Shown piece after piece: positions 56,309-64,000 of a stretch of 64,000 nucleotides of DNA. The DNA is from an uncultured Desulfovibrionaceae bacterium (GTDB lineage: Bacteria > Desulfobacterota > Desulfovibrionia > Desulfovibrionales > Desulfovibrionaceae). Location: positions 620,001-684,000 of the forward strand of contig CALUZB010000004.1 of assembly GCA_944325195.1 (NCBI GenBank), written 5' to 3'. The notes beneath the pieces are model-generated. The model worked only from the letters and a program-made list of their open reading frames with translations. It had not been told where the DNA came from and made no database searches. A program made the translations under genes and the position numbers. Position 1 is the stretch's first letter. Each line of letters starts with the position of its first letter.

Positions 56309-57943
56309 ATGAACCCGATAGGCAAGAGCAAAGAGTTGTTTGACGAGTTGAGCCGGATAAACAAAATGGCCTATGCCGACACCGTTCATCTGGCTAATCA
56401 TGTGCTTTCCAAGACCCCTTGTTGCGGCATGTGGGAACGTTATGAGCGCAATATACCGCCACCGCAGTTTACCAGATTGCAAGTAGCGTTTAAGGTGATG
56501 CGTACCTGGATTGTGCATGCGGCAGTAATAGGGTTAATGATGCTTGCGCGCCTTGCCCAATTGCGCACGGGTATGAACAATGTCAGACGTATAAACAAAA
56601 AAATCCATAAATTCACGCTTGTTGACGTTTTTATCCTCATTAACAAGGTCCTTGATGAAAAAAAGTTTAAGGATCCGTATCTTCCCGGTCTGACTGATGT
56701 CCTTCAGAAAAAAGGTTATAATGTTGCAATCCTGGCCCGGTTTTATGGAACCCGTAATCCCCGTAGCTTACGGCGTGCTTTCACTATTCTGAAAAAGAAC
56801 AATATCCCGATAATTACAGAGTATGAGCTGTTTACCGCTGCTGATTGGTTGGATTTGATTAAATTCGGTTTCGTCTTTCCAATCAGAACCTTGTCGCTTG
56901 TCGGTAAATTAGAACGTGAGGAACAACTGAGCCGACTTTCCAGCCGGGAATCCGACTTGAATCAGGAGCATTATTCGCCTCTGGCCTATATTTCAGCTTC
57001 ATTAATTCAATGTCTCGGGCAAAATTATCTGTCCGGAGAAGCCAGGCGCTTGGCTGCTAAGCGACTTGCAAAGATTCTGCCGCCTGATTCCAGAATTATC
57101 GGCTGGTACGAAAACCAGACTGTTGATAAATGTTTTTACCGTGGCCTTGCTGATGCAGGTGCGGAGTTTTCCACGATTGGGGCGCAGTTGTTTACCTGGC
57201 CTGCCGAGTTGCTGAACAACCATGCTGACCCGGCAGATGGGCTGCACCGGGCGGTTCCTGAAACTGTTTTGGTAAATGGCCCGTATTTTCTGCCTGCCCC
57301 TTCCAGGCAGGAAGAAGACCAAACCGGCTTCTCTGTGGAAGTACCGGGTTTAAAGCCGTATATTCCCTATCCTGACGGGCCGGAATATCGAATTGGCCCT
57401 TCTTTGCGTTATAAAGATTTGTTTGAGACGGAAATTGACCCGGATCCGGACGCTCCCGTCCTGATGCTCCTGTCTTATCATCGAGAAGAAACTGAACGGG
57501 TACTCGCCTTTGCCAAGCCGCTTGCGGAAAAAGGTGTGAAGTTGGCTATCCGTTTTCACCCCGCCACCAATTTACAGGAATTTAAGCACATGTTGCCTGT
57601 AAACTATTCACTGGCTTCAGGGCCTCTTCAAAGCGTAATGCGGGAAGCGTCCATGGTCATTGGCTCCGGCTCCGGTACTCTGGCTGAAGCAGTGTGTATG
57701 GGGTTACCGGTTATTGCCGTAAAGGCCAAGGACGGTACCGGTTTAAACTACTTGCCTGACTACGGGAAAGGAGAACTGTGGGAATGCATCAGTAGTGTGG
57801 AAGAGTTCCAGGCGGCCAGCGAAAAGTTGCTTGAAGCGTTGAAGTCCAGTAAAGCGAGCCGGCAAGAAAGAATAAACGCCTTCAGAAGTCTTTTATTTAC
57901 TAAACCGGATGAAGAAAAGATTATCCAGTCATTTGAGTTATAG
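56309..57943 (+). CDS. Surface-polysaccharide protein, probable GT-B glycosyltransferase
   Basis: A 544-residue protein. An N-terminal part (about 1-110) has a hydrophobic stretch (AAVIGLMMLARLAQ). The C-terminal part has LMLLSYHREETERVLAFAKP, LAIRFHPATNLQEFKHM, and SMVIGSGSGTLAEAVCMGLP, the last a nucleotide-sugar-donor-like motif of GT-B enzymes; KDGTGLNYLPDYGKGELWEC follows. No exact family is recognised. Architecture and motif style parallel the protein at 45815. Confidence 0.7.
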   Translation: MNPIGKSKELFDELSRINKMAYADTVHLANHVLSKTPCCGMWERYERNIPPPQFTRLQVAFKVMRTWIVHAAVIGLMMLARLAQLRTGMNNVRRINKKIHKFTLVDVFILINKVLDEKKFKDPYLPGLTDVLQKKGYNVAILARFYGTRNPRSLRRAFTILKKNNIPIITEYELFTAADWLDLIKFGFVFPIRTLSLVGKLEREEQLSRLSSRESDLNQEHYSPLAYISASLIQCLGQNYLSGEARRLAAKRLAKILPPDSRIIGWYENQTVDKCFYRGLADAGAEFSTIGAQLFTWPAELLNNHADPADGLHRAVPETVLVNGPYFLPAPSRQEEDQTGFSVEVPGLKPYIPYPDGPEYRIGPSLRYKDLFETEIDPDPDAPVLMLLSYHREETERVLAFAKPLAEKGVKLAIRFHPATNLQEFKHMLPVNYSLASGPLQSVMREASMVIGSGSGTLAEAVCMGLPVIAVKAKDGTGLNYLPDYGKGELWECISSVEEFQAASEKLLEALKSSKASRQERINAFRSLLFTKPDEEKIIQSFEL

Positions 57944-57944
57944 T

Positions 57945-58733
57945 ATGGAAAATATGAAAGTAGTGATCCTTTGCGGGGGCAAGGGAACAAGGCTGCGGGA
58001 AGAAACAGAATTTAAACCAAAGCCCATGGTAGAAGTAGGCGGCTACCCGATAGTCTGGCACATCATGCACTGTTATGCCCGTTATGGGTTCAGGGATTTC
58101 ATTCTGGCCCTCGGATACAAAGCTGAGGTGGCTAAAGAATACTTTTATCATTACAGAATGCGCAATTCCGATTTTACCATAGATCTGGGCAATGGCGATT
58201 TGACCACTCACGGGCACAGCAGCGGTTTTAATTGTGAAGATTGGCGGGTAACCTTATGTGATACCGGTGAGGATACTTTGAAAGGAGCGCGGATTAAGCG
58301 GGTAGCCAAGCACATTGATACTGATCGGTTTATGGTAACTTACGGAGACGGCGTGGCCAACATTGATATAGAGCGCTTGGTTCAGTTTCATAAAAGCAGC
58401 GGTAAAATCGGAACATTTACCGGAGTGCGCATGCCCTCTCGATTCGGCACAGTAAAAACCGATGCGGCCGGCAATATCATCTCCTGGCAGGAAAAGCCTA
58501 TCCTGGATGAATATATCAACTGCGGCTTTTTTGTGTTCAAACGTGCATTTTTGGAATATCTGTCGGAAGACGAGACTTGTGATCTGGAAAAAGAACCCAT
58601 GGAAAAGTTGGCGGCACAAGGCGAATTGTCTATGTACCCGCATGACGGCTTCTGGCAATGTATGGATACGTTGCGCGATCACCAGTTGTTGAGCCGGCTT
58701 TGGGACTCTGGGGAAAGACCTTGGACAAAATGA
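57945..58733 (+). CDS. rfbF: Glucose-1-phosphate cytidylyltransferase
   Basis: A 262-residue nucleotidyltransferase making CDP-glucose from glucose 1-phosphate and CTP. MKVVILCGGKGTRLREETEF is the family start, then KPKPMVEVGGYPIVWHIMH, FMVTYGDGVANIDIERLVQF (DGxxN), and FGTVKTDAAGNIISWQEKP. This is RfbF rather than the glucose-1-P thymidylyltransferase RfbA, which lacks this MVEVGG-type motif. The usual next gene (CDP-glucose 4,6-dehydratase, rfbG) is not in the window. Start two bases after the previous stop; ATG 57954 is an alternative. Confidence 0.92.
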   Translation: MENMKVVILCGGKGTRLREETEFKPKPMVEVGGYPIVWHIMHCYARYGFRDFILALGYKAEVAKEYFYHYRMRNSDFTIDLGNGDLTTHGHSSGFNCEDWRVTLCDTGEDTLKGARIKRVAKHIDTDRFMVTYGDGVANIDIERLVQFHKSSGKIGTFTGVRMPSRFGTVKTDAAGNIISWQEKPILDEYINCGFFVFKRAFLEYLSEDETCDLEKEPMEKLAAQGELSMYPHDGFWQCMDTLRDHQLLSRLWDSGERPWTK

Positions 58734-59077
58734 CGGGTGACTTCACCGGTTGAGTTGGTGAATAACATGCCTTTTGCCCGGTTCAGCGTGCGCTGGGGCC
58801 ATATTCTGCGGACTGTGAGCTGGCTAAGCTATGTACCCGTGGCAGCTTGCCTTGCGGGAACAGGGTGGCTCTGAAGATATATATAATTGCAATGTAGTAA
58901 GCAATTTGACCTGTACATAAACGTCTGTTGGTTTTAAGTATGGCCGGGTGTGCAGAGGCTGTACCAGACTACGGTGAATGGATGACTGTTTTAACCGGGA
59001 AAGTGGGGGATAAGACGAGTATGGATGCTAAGGCATTGCAACTCATAAACTCGTAAAACATTTTGACAGGAGTGGCA
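58734..59077. other. Intergenic region after the polysaccharide locus
   Basis: About 340 bp without a recognised gene, RNA or repeat. It marks the end of the polysaccharide block and the start of the AMMECR1 gene. Confidence 0.5.
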
Positions 59078-59647
59078 ATGGGCGAGTTTACTTTCAGCCT
59101 CAGCGGTAATGAGAGATTGTATTTAAAAGACTTAGTCAAGTGGACCCTGCTCTATTACTTTGAACGCGGCGGCAATCCTTCCGTAAGAGAGATTCCGGCG
59201 CCCCCGGAAGGATCCCGTTTGTATGATGAGTTGGGAGCATTTGTTACTTTGACCAAAGGCGGTCAGCTCAGAGGCTGCATCGGGCAGATTATCGGACGCG
59301 GTCCGCTGTACCTTACGGTAGCGCAGATGGCTGTGGCTGCGGCATTCAACGACCACCGCTTCCCCCCTTTGCATGTGGACGAAATGGAAAACCTGGAGTG
59401 GGAAATATCAGTAATGGGGCCGATCTTGCCCTGCCAGGATGTGGAGAAAATTGTTATCGGCAGACATGGACTGATTATTGTGAAAGGAAACTCCCAAGGC
59501 TTGCTGTTGCCGCAGGTTGCGGCTGACCGGAACTGGACTGTTGAGCTGTTTTTGGAAAATTTATGCCGCAAAGCCGGTTTGGAGCCGGAGGATTGGAAAT
59601 TGCCCGATGCCCAGATTTATTGCTTTGAGTGTGTGGTTGTGGAATAA
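59078..59647 (+). CDS. AMMECR1 domain protein (AmmeMemoRadiSam system protein A)
   Basis: A 189-residue protein with the AMMECR1 domain: LGAFVTLTKGGQLRGCIGQI with conserved Cys, AAAFNDHRFPPLHVDEM, and LEWEISVMGPILPC. The domain occurs with a radical SAM and a MEMO protein in the AmmeMemoRadiSam triad in many anaerobes; the partner genes are not beside it here. Function unknown. ATG 59078 follows ACAGGAG. Confidence 0.9.
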   Translation: MGEFTFSLSGNERLYLKDLVKWTLLYYFERGGNPSVREIPAPPEGSRLYDELGAFVTLTKGGQLRGCIGQIIGRGPLYLTVAQMAVAAAFNDHRFPPLHVDEMENLEWEISVMGPILPCQDVEKIVIGRHGLIIVKGNSQGLLLPQVAADRNWTVELFLENLCRKAGLEPEDWKLPDAQIYCFECVVVE

Positions 59648-59948
59648 AAATCGAATGCAATCCTTCCGGGTGGGATCCGTGATAGTCGTGCCTGGTGGGG
59701 CTTTTATAGATTGCTTTTCCATGAAATAACTTCATTTTCTGATTAATTATGGTTCCTACCCAGTTAATCAGGTTTGAAAGGTATGCCCTGTGGCTGGAAT
59801 TAAACAATACTGATGCAATGCCTGAGCAAAGATATCGCCCACGCCGGAACTGAAAAACTGCTTTTTTTGATGCAGGCAGCGTGATGATTGAAATGTATAA
59901 CATTTTAATCTGAGAATGTTCTGATATGATTTAAGGGTTAACTTATTT
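59648..59948. other. Intergenic region before bioY
   Basis: About 300 bp. AT-rich near the end, with AAGGG upstream of the bioY start. I do not see a clear BirA or BioR operator. Confidence 0.5.
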
Positions 59949-60482
59949 ATGTCCGAGTTTTATTCCCTTTATCGTTTGGTCTGGGCAGGGCTGATGGCTG
60001 CACTGATCAGTGTGGGCGCCTTTATTTCCATACCATTGCCGGTAAGCCCGGTACCCATTACTTTGCAAGATATGTTTCTGGCTCTTACCGGATTGATCCT
60101 GGGGCGCAAATATGGGTTGCTCGCTCTTCTGCTGTACCTGGCGGCCGGAACATCTGGCTTGCCGGTTTTCTCTGGCGGTAAAGGCGGAGTAGCTGTTTTG
60201 CTTGGTCCCACTTCCGGTTATTTTTTGGGGTTTGCCTTGGTTGTGCTCGCGGCTGGTTGGGTCAGGAGAAGAAGCTTGTGGCTGGCCGGCATCGTAGTGT
60301 TCATTGCTACAATGGTTATGCTTTGTATGGGGGCGTTGCGTTTGGGGCATTTTATGGATATCTCTCCGATGCAGGCTTTACTGGTTGGATTTTTGCCTTT
60401 TATACCTGGCTCATTGTTTAAAGTCCCGGCAGCGATTATAATTTATAAGTCCATGCGGGAGCATCAGCTTGGACCCAAATGA
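59949..60482 (+). CDS. bioY: Biotin transporter substrate-binding component BioY
   Basis: A 177-residue membrane protein with about six helices. The BioY marks are SVGAFISIPLPVSPVPITLQ and GLILGRKYGLLALLLYLAAG, then LPVFSGGKGGVAVLLGPTSG with the GPTSGY biotin-binding pattern. BioY is the S component of the energy-coupling-factor (ECF) biotin importer. It overlaps the ATPase gene by 4 nt. Confidence 0.94.
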   Translation: MSEFYSLYRLVWAGLMAALISVGAFISIPLPVSPVPITLQDMFLALTGLILGRKYGLLALLLYLAAGTSGLPVFSGGKGGVAVLLGPTSGYFLGFALVVLAAGWVRRRSLWLAGIVVFIATMVMLCMGALRLGHFMDISPMQALLVGFLPFIPGSLFKVPAAIIIYKSMREHQLGPK

Positions 60483-61219
60483 TCAAATCACGCAATCTTT
60501 CTTTCAGGTATCCGGACGCTAAGACGGATACGCTGCATAACCTGAACTTCTCCGTGTCAAAAGGAGCGCTTATTTGTCTGCTGGGCAGTAACGGCAGCGG
60601 TAAGTCCACATTATTAACCCTGTTGGCCGGTCTTTACACAGATTTTCAGGGCGTACTGCTCATCGGCGGTTTTGACTCAGGCCGGGAGCAGAAACAGGTG
60701 CGCGGATTGTGCGCTTTGGTTCCTCAAAACCCCGATCTGTATCTGTTGGGCTCCACCCTAAGAGAAGACATGTGCCTGGGGCTTTCGTATAAGCGGGAGG
60801 ATAAACAAATTGATTTACGGGTTGGGCAGTTATGTGCAGCGCTTGGTTTGAGTGGTCTGGAAGATGTTCCTATTCAGACTTTGTCTTTTGGGCAACGACG
60901 TAAAGCCAGTCTGGCTTCCGCATTAATGCGCAATCCCAGTCTGTTTTTGCTTGATGAACCGTTCAGTGGCTTAGACTATGATGCCCAACTGCATTTGCGG
61001 CGAATGATAATTGAAACCAGACAACAAAATATAACTCAAGTTATGGCAACTCATGATCTTGACATGGCGGGTGATTTGGCTGACGATTTTATCCTGCTTA
61101 AAGACGGTACTATTCTGGCTCAGGGCGGCCGGGATACGGTATTCCCCCGGCTGAGTCAGGCAAATGTACGTCCACCGTGTTGGTGGCTGCATGGAGAGAC
61201 CGGGCCCCAATTTATTTAG
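60479..61219 (+). CDS. bioM: ECF-type ABC transporter ATPase (BioM-like)
   Basis: A 246-residue ATPase. Walker A is LLGSNGSGKST; the Q-loop region includes LVPQNPDLYL, the signature is LSFGQRRKASLASAL, Walker B is LFLLDEPFSG, and the H-loop is MATHDLD. Its overlap with bioY argues for biotin uptake. A gene for the membrane-spanning EcfT/BioN component does not follow; the next gene is convergent. Confidence 0.87.
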   Translation: MIKSRNLSFRYPDAKTDTLHNLNFSVSKGALICLLGSNGSGKSTLLTLLAGLYTDFQGVLLIGGFDSGREQKQVRGLCALVPQNPDLYLLGSTLREDMCLGLSYKREDKQIDLRVGQLCAALGLSGLEDVPIQTLSFGQRRKASLASALMRNPSLFLLDEPFSGLDYDAQLHLRRMIIETRQQNITQVMATHDLDMAGDLADDFILLKDGTILAQGGRDTVFPRLSQANVRPPCWWLHGETGPQFI

Positions 61220-61454
61220 AGCATTTTTCACCCCCAGATTCATGGCAAAAGAGCTGTTTCTAATTGATAAAGTGTCCGCTCGTCTCACCGTGGCATGGTT
61301 CTAAGTCTTTTGGCGCAAGTGGAAGAGGCACCATTCGTTCCGGTTCAGTCCGTAGGTCAATTTATAGATTTGCTCTGGGATTGACTGATTCTGCTTTCTG
61401 GATACGTAATTGGTGGAAAAGTGCGCTGGCATTATCCGCATAGGGGAGACGGGC

Positions 61455-62696
61455 CTACCCCGGCATATTTTGCTCAGATGTAGTCTGAGATATAGGCCTT
61501 TTCTTTGGGGATAATTGCATCCAGTACGGCAGCGTTGTTTTGTCAGTTTTCAGACGTTCAATCCGGTGTAAATAAGTCGGGGTTTTATAGCCCATAAGCA
61601 TCGTGGTAAGAGTTCCGATGGAAAGCGTCAGCACATTGTCGGAAGCGGAGTTGCTCAGTTGCGGCTTTTCACCCGGCGCAATTTTTACGTTAAAGGTCCG
61701 ATTATTCCATTCAAGCAAGGGATCAGAAATATTAAAGGTCAGGTGTGCCGGTCTCCCAACCTGAAGGAAGTTGTATTTTTGAATAAACTGCTCGAAGTCC
61801 ACGATTCTGGCCATCATGTATGGTTGTATTGACTCGCGTATGTCACTGTCCTCCAGCCAATAGGCAATGGAATTATTTGAAAAATTATTGCCGTTAACCG
61901 CATCGATCATTGATTCATGGGCAGTGATGAATTCCCAAAGCCCGTTCCAGGCTTCGTTATTCAGACAGACCATTTCTTTAATCCGCATGATATCGTTTTT
62001 CAGCAAATAAACCATATATCCCAAGGGTTCATTGCTTTCTGAGTAATAGACAGCTACGGTAATATCATCAACTTCCCAGCGCCAGTATTCATCCCAAGCC
62101 AGTTTATTCCGAATCAGGCAACCGTGTGTGAGTCTTGCAAAGCGATCATGCAAAGCGTAAAGGTCCGGTTCATTTTCTTCTTCTTCCAGCCGCCGTACCC
62201 GTCCGGGTGCACTTATTTTAGTTGGCAACTGTACATCGCGAATATGGAAAGTCATTTTATCGGAGATCAGGTCCCAACCTTTATGTCGGTAAAACGGTAT
62301 GGAATAAGGGTAAAGCAAGGACAGACTTTGCCTGCGGGCACGCATATTGGCAAGGCTTTTCTGCATCAGTTTGGACATCAGTCCTACGCCGGAATATTCC
62401 GGGTAGGTACTGACCCCTGTAATGTACCCAACATCATAGATTGTGCCTTGAATATTCATTTGCATGGGATAAACTGAAATCTGGGATACCAGATTTTCGC
62501 CCTCAAACCAACCCAACACGTCAGCCGCTTCTAAAATCGGCACCTTAGCCAGGCGGATTTCGTCGTCTTCCCAGCCCACTTTCAGCAATTCTTCGTCTGT
62601 TACCTGAAATGCATAACGGAGTAGATTGTCGTATTGTTCAAGATGTTCCAATCCCACTTTACGGATTTCAAGCTTGTTTATCAAGTCGCTTTTCAT
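61455..62696 (-). CDS. Eis-like GNAT N-acetyltransferase with SCP2-like C-terminus
   Basis: A 413-residue protein. The N-terminal GNAT domain has IYDVGYITGVSTYPEYSGVG and GLMSKLMQKSLANMR (acetyl-CoA-binding region). A second GNAT-like domain follows, and the C-terminal 100 residues resemble a sterol-carrier-protein-2 fold (RPAHLTFNISDPLLEWNNRT). This is the Eis/YkkB-type arrangement, best known in Firmicutes and actinobacteria, where it acetylates amines such as aminoglycosides. RBS AGGAGAAC on the minus strand. Possibly acquired by transfer; not shown. Confidence 0.82.
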   Translation of the reverse strand: MKSDLINKLEIRKVGLEHLEQYDNLLRYAFQVTDEELLKVGWEDDEIRLAKVPILEAADVLGWFEGENLVSQISVYPMQMNIQGTIYDVGYITGVSTYPEYSGVGLMSKLMQKSLANMRARRQSLSLLYPYSIPFYRHKGWDLISDKMTFHIRDVQLPTKISAPGRVRRLEEEENEPDLYALHDRFARLTHGCLIRNKLAWDEYWRWEVDDITVAVYYSESNEPLGYMVYLLKNDIMRIKEMVCLNNEAWNGLWEFITAHESMIDAVNGNNFSNNSIAYWLEDSDIRESIQPYMMARIVDFEQFIQKYNFLQVGRPAHLTFNISDPLLEWNNRTFNVKIAPGEKPQLSNSASDNVLTLSIGTLTTMLMGYKTPTYLHRIERLKTDKTTLPYWMQLSPKKRPISQTTSEQNMPG

Positions 62697-62754
62697 TGCG
62701 TTCTCCTGAGCCGAATATTGCGTAAACTCATATGTACGTCAACTACTTAGGGAT

Positions 62755-62788
62755 ATAAAAAAGCCGCTTCCTAACAGAAACGGCTTTG
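62755..62788 (-). terminator. Rho-independent terminator of argC
   Basis: On the minus strand, AAAGCCGTTTC pairs with GAAGCGGCTTT (one wobble) around a short loop, followed by TTTT. It lies just after the argC stop codon. Confidence 0.85.
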
Positions 62789-62808
62789 TCTACATGAATG
62801 ATGCTTGA

Positions 62809-63861
62809 TTAAGGTATCAGAGCAGTATCGCGCAAGGCAATGTCAACAGGCATTCCCAGCATCAGGTTTGCATTGGCAAGAGCCTGTCCTGAAGCGCCGC
62901 GGCACAGATTGTCAATAGCTGACATGACTGTAAGCATTCCGGTTTTTTTATCTACATGTACGGAGACATCACAGTACATGGTACCGCGAACATTGCGCAA
63001 CTCCGGGTAGGCGCCTTCAGGAAGGAATCTTAACCACTTGTGACGCCGGAATCCGGCTTCATAAGCCGAGCGCACGCGCGCTTCATCAACCCCCTTACGC
63101 AACGGAGCGTAAATAGTGGATAAAATTCCCCGGTTAATTGGAAGCAGGTGTGGTGTGAAAATTACATTCATGCTTTTCTTGCCAAGCTCTACAATCTCCT
63201 GAGTTATTTCCGGGGTATGGCGATGTTTGCCGGCATTATATGGTCTGAAGGAATCGTAAACTTCACAGAACAGATTGGGAACATTGGCGCCACGCCCGGC
63301 CCCGGTAGCGCCTGACTTGGAATCTACGATAATGGTTCCGGATTTAAGCAGGTTTAACCGGAGCGCCGGCAAAAGTCCTAAGATAACTGAAGAAGGGTAA
63401 CAGCCCGGGTTGGCCACCAATCTGGCCCGGCGGATACTGCTGGCATTGATTTCCGGAATTCCATAAACTGCTTCTTTGAGATATTGGGACTGGGTATGCG
63501 GCACCTTGTACCACTCTTCATAAACAGCTTTATCTTTCAGGCGGAAGTCTGCCGAGAGATCAACAACCTTGGTTTTTAAAGTGAGTAATTCCGCAGCCAT
63601 AGTCATTGCTGTGCCGTGTGGCACGGCCAGGAAAACCAAGTCGCACGCTTTAGCCAGATCCGTCATTTCAGGCTCACAAGCGACCACATCTGCCAGAGAT
63701 GTACGCTGCAAAAAGGGGTGAAGCTCTGCAAGGGTTTTTCCGGCGTCTGCCCTCGCCGTGGCGCGGGTGAGGGTTAGGCGTGGGTGATAGGCTATCAGCC
63801 TGAGCATTTCCATGCCGGTATAGCCATTTGCTCCAACCAGCCCTACGCGAAAACGTTTCAT
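62809..63861 (-). CDS. argC: N-acetyl-gamma-glutamyl-phosphate reductase
   Basis: A 350-residue enzyme of arginine synthesis that reduces N-acetylglutamyl phosphate with NADPH. VGLVGANGYTGMEMLRLIAY is the N-terminal nucleotide loop, and LVANPGCYPSSVILGLLPAL holds the catalytic cysteine. KSGATGAGRGANVPNLFCEV and HTPEITQEI follow. Normal length. RBS AAGGAG upstream; gene runs leftward with its own terminator. Confidence 0.95.
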   Translation of the reverse strand: MKRFRVGLVGANGYTGMEMLRLIAYHPRLTLTRATARADAGKTLAELHPFLQRTSLADVVACEPEMTDLAKACDLVFLAVPHGTAMTMAAELLTLKTKVVDLSADFRLKDKAVYEEWYKVPHTQSQYLKEAVYGIPEINASSIRRARLVANPGCYPSSVILGLLPALRLNLLKSGTIIVDSKSGATGAGRGANVPNLFCEVYDSFRPYNAGKHRHTPEITQEIVELGKKSMNVIFTPHLLPINRGILSTIYAPLRKGVDEARVRSAYEAGFRRHKWLRFLPEGAYPELRNVRGTMYCDVSVHVDKKTGMLTVMSAIDNLCRGASGQALANANLMLGMPVDIALRDTALIP

Positions 63862-64000
63862 TTAACAACTCCTTGTTAAAATTTGCTCAGAATGGCGAGT
63901 TCTGTTTTATTCAAAGCAAGTCCCGAACCGGAACTCAACGTCTTTTGCAATTTATAAAATTTGAGGTTTGGATAAGTGGGGGGGTAAAACACCGCCTATT

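Overview
The window looks like a chromosomal segment of a Gram-negative, anaerobic, Desulfovibrionaceae-like bacterium (Desulfobacterota). The lineage call is an inference. It rests on a siroheme-dependent haem gene (ahbC), two chemoreceptors built like those abundant in Desulfovibrio (one with a CZB zinc-binding domain, one with a dCache domain), a chorismate-mutase/EPSP-synthase-like fusion, and LPS-type genes (rfbC, GT9, a KdsB-like enzyme, an autotransporter). Nothing looks like a phage, insertion sequence, plasmid or CRISPR array.

Layout. 1-8,000: the end of gpsA, tRNA-Ala(GGC), two chemoreceptor genes, an EamA transporter and tRNA-Ser(TGA), separated by long intergenic stretches that carry a 29-bp AC microsatellite and a 46-bp perfect palindrome. 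8,400-16,900: rfbC, a META-domain lipoprotein, a 52-codon gene, then a tightly packed run of aroA-like gene, small coiled-coil gene, legB, legC, ahbC and a DUF116 gene. 16,900-28,900: housekeeping and envelope genes, namely a repeat-tailed small protein, a twice-frameshifted autotransporter, mltG, ruvX, pepA, malic enzyme, a GT9 glycosyltransferase, tlyA and a HAD phosphatase. 28,900-58,700: a roughly 30-kb surface-polysaccharide locus, almost all on the + strand. 59,000-64,000: an AMMECR1 protein, a biotin-uptake pair (bioY plus an ATPase), an Eis-like acetyltransferase and argC.

The polysaccharide locus combines a membrane sulfatase/LTA-synthase-like enzyme with TPRs, a CDP-glycerol-type phosphotransferase, several GT2, GT4 and GT-B glycosyltransferases (one a 909-residue GT2-GT4 fusion), at least four methyltransferase domains, a Wzx-type flippase, and enzymes for nucleotide sugars and ulosonic acids (HpcH/HpaI aldolase, three SDR enzymes counting legB, a KdsB-like cytidylyltransferase, RfbF-type cytidylyltransferase, 2-hydroxyacid dehydrogenase, HAD phosphatase, hexapeptide acyltransferase). 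Together they suggest a methylated, possibly phosphopolyol-containing surface glycan.

The most interesting element is at 41,900-44,612. A single long gene (polysaccharide-deacetylase-like domain, methyltransferase, second deacetylase-like domain) is split into two frames exactly at a 43-bp tetranucleotide repeat. Loss of one 4-bp unit or gain of two would restore one 902- or 905-residue protein, the classic design of a phase-variable contingency locus. As sequenced it is in the OFF state.
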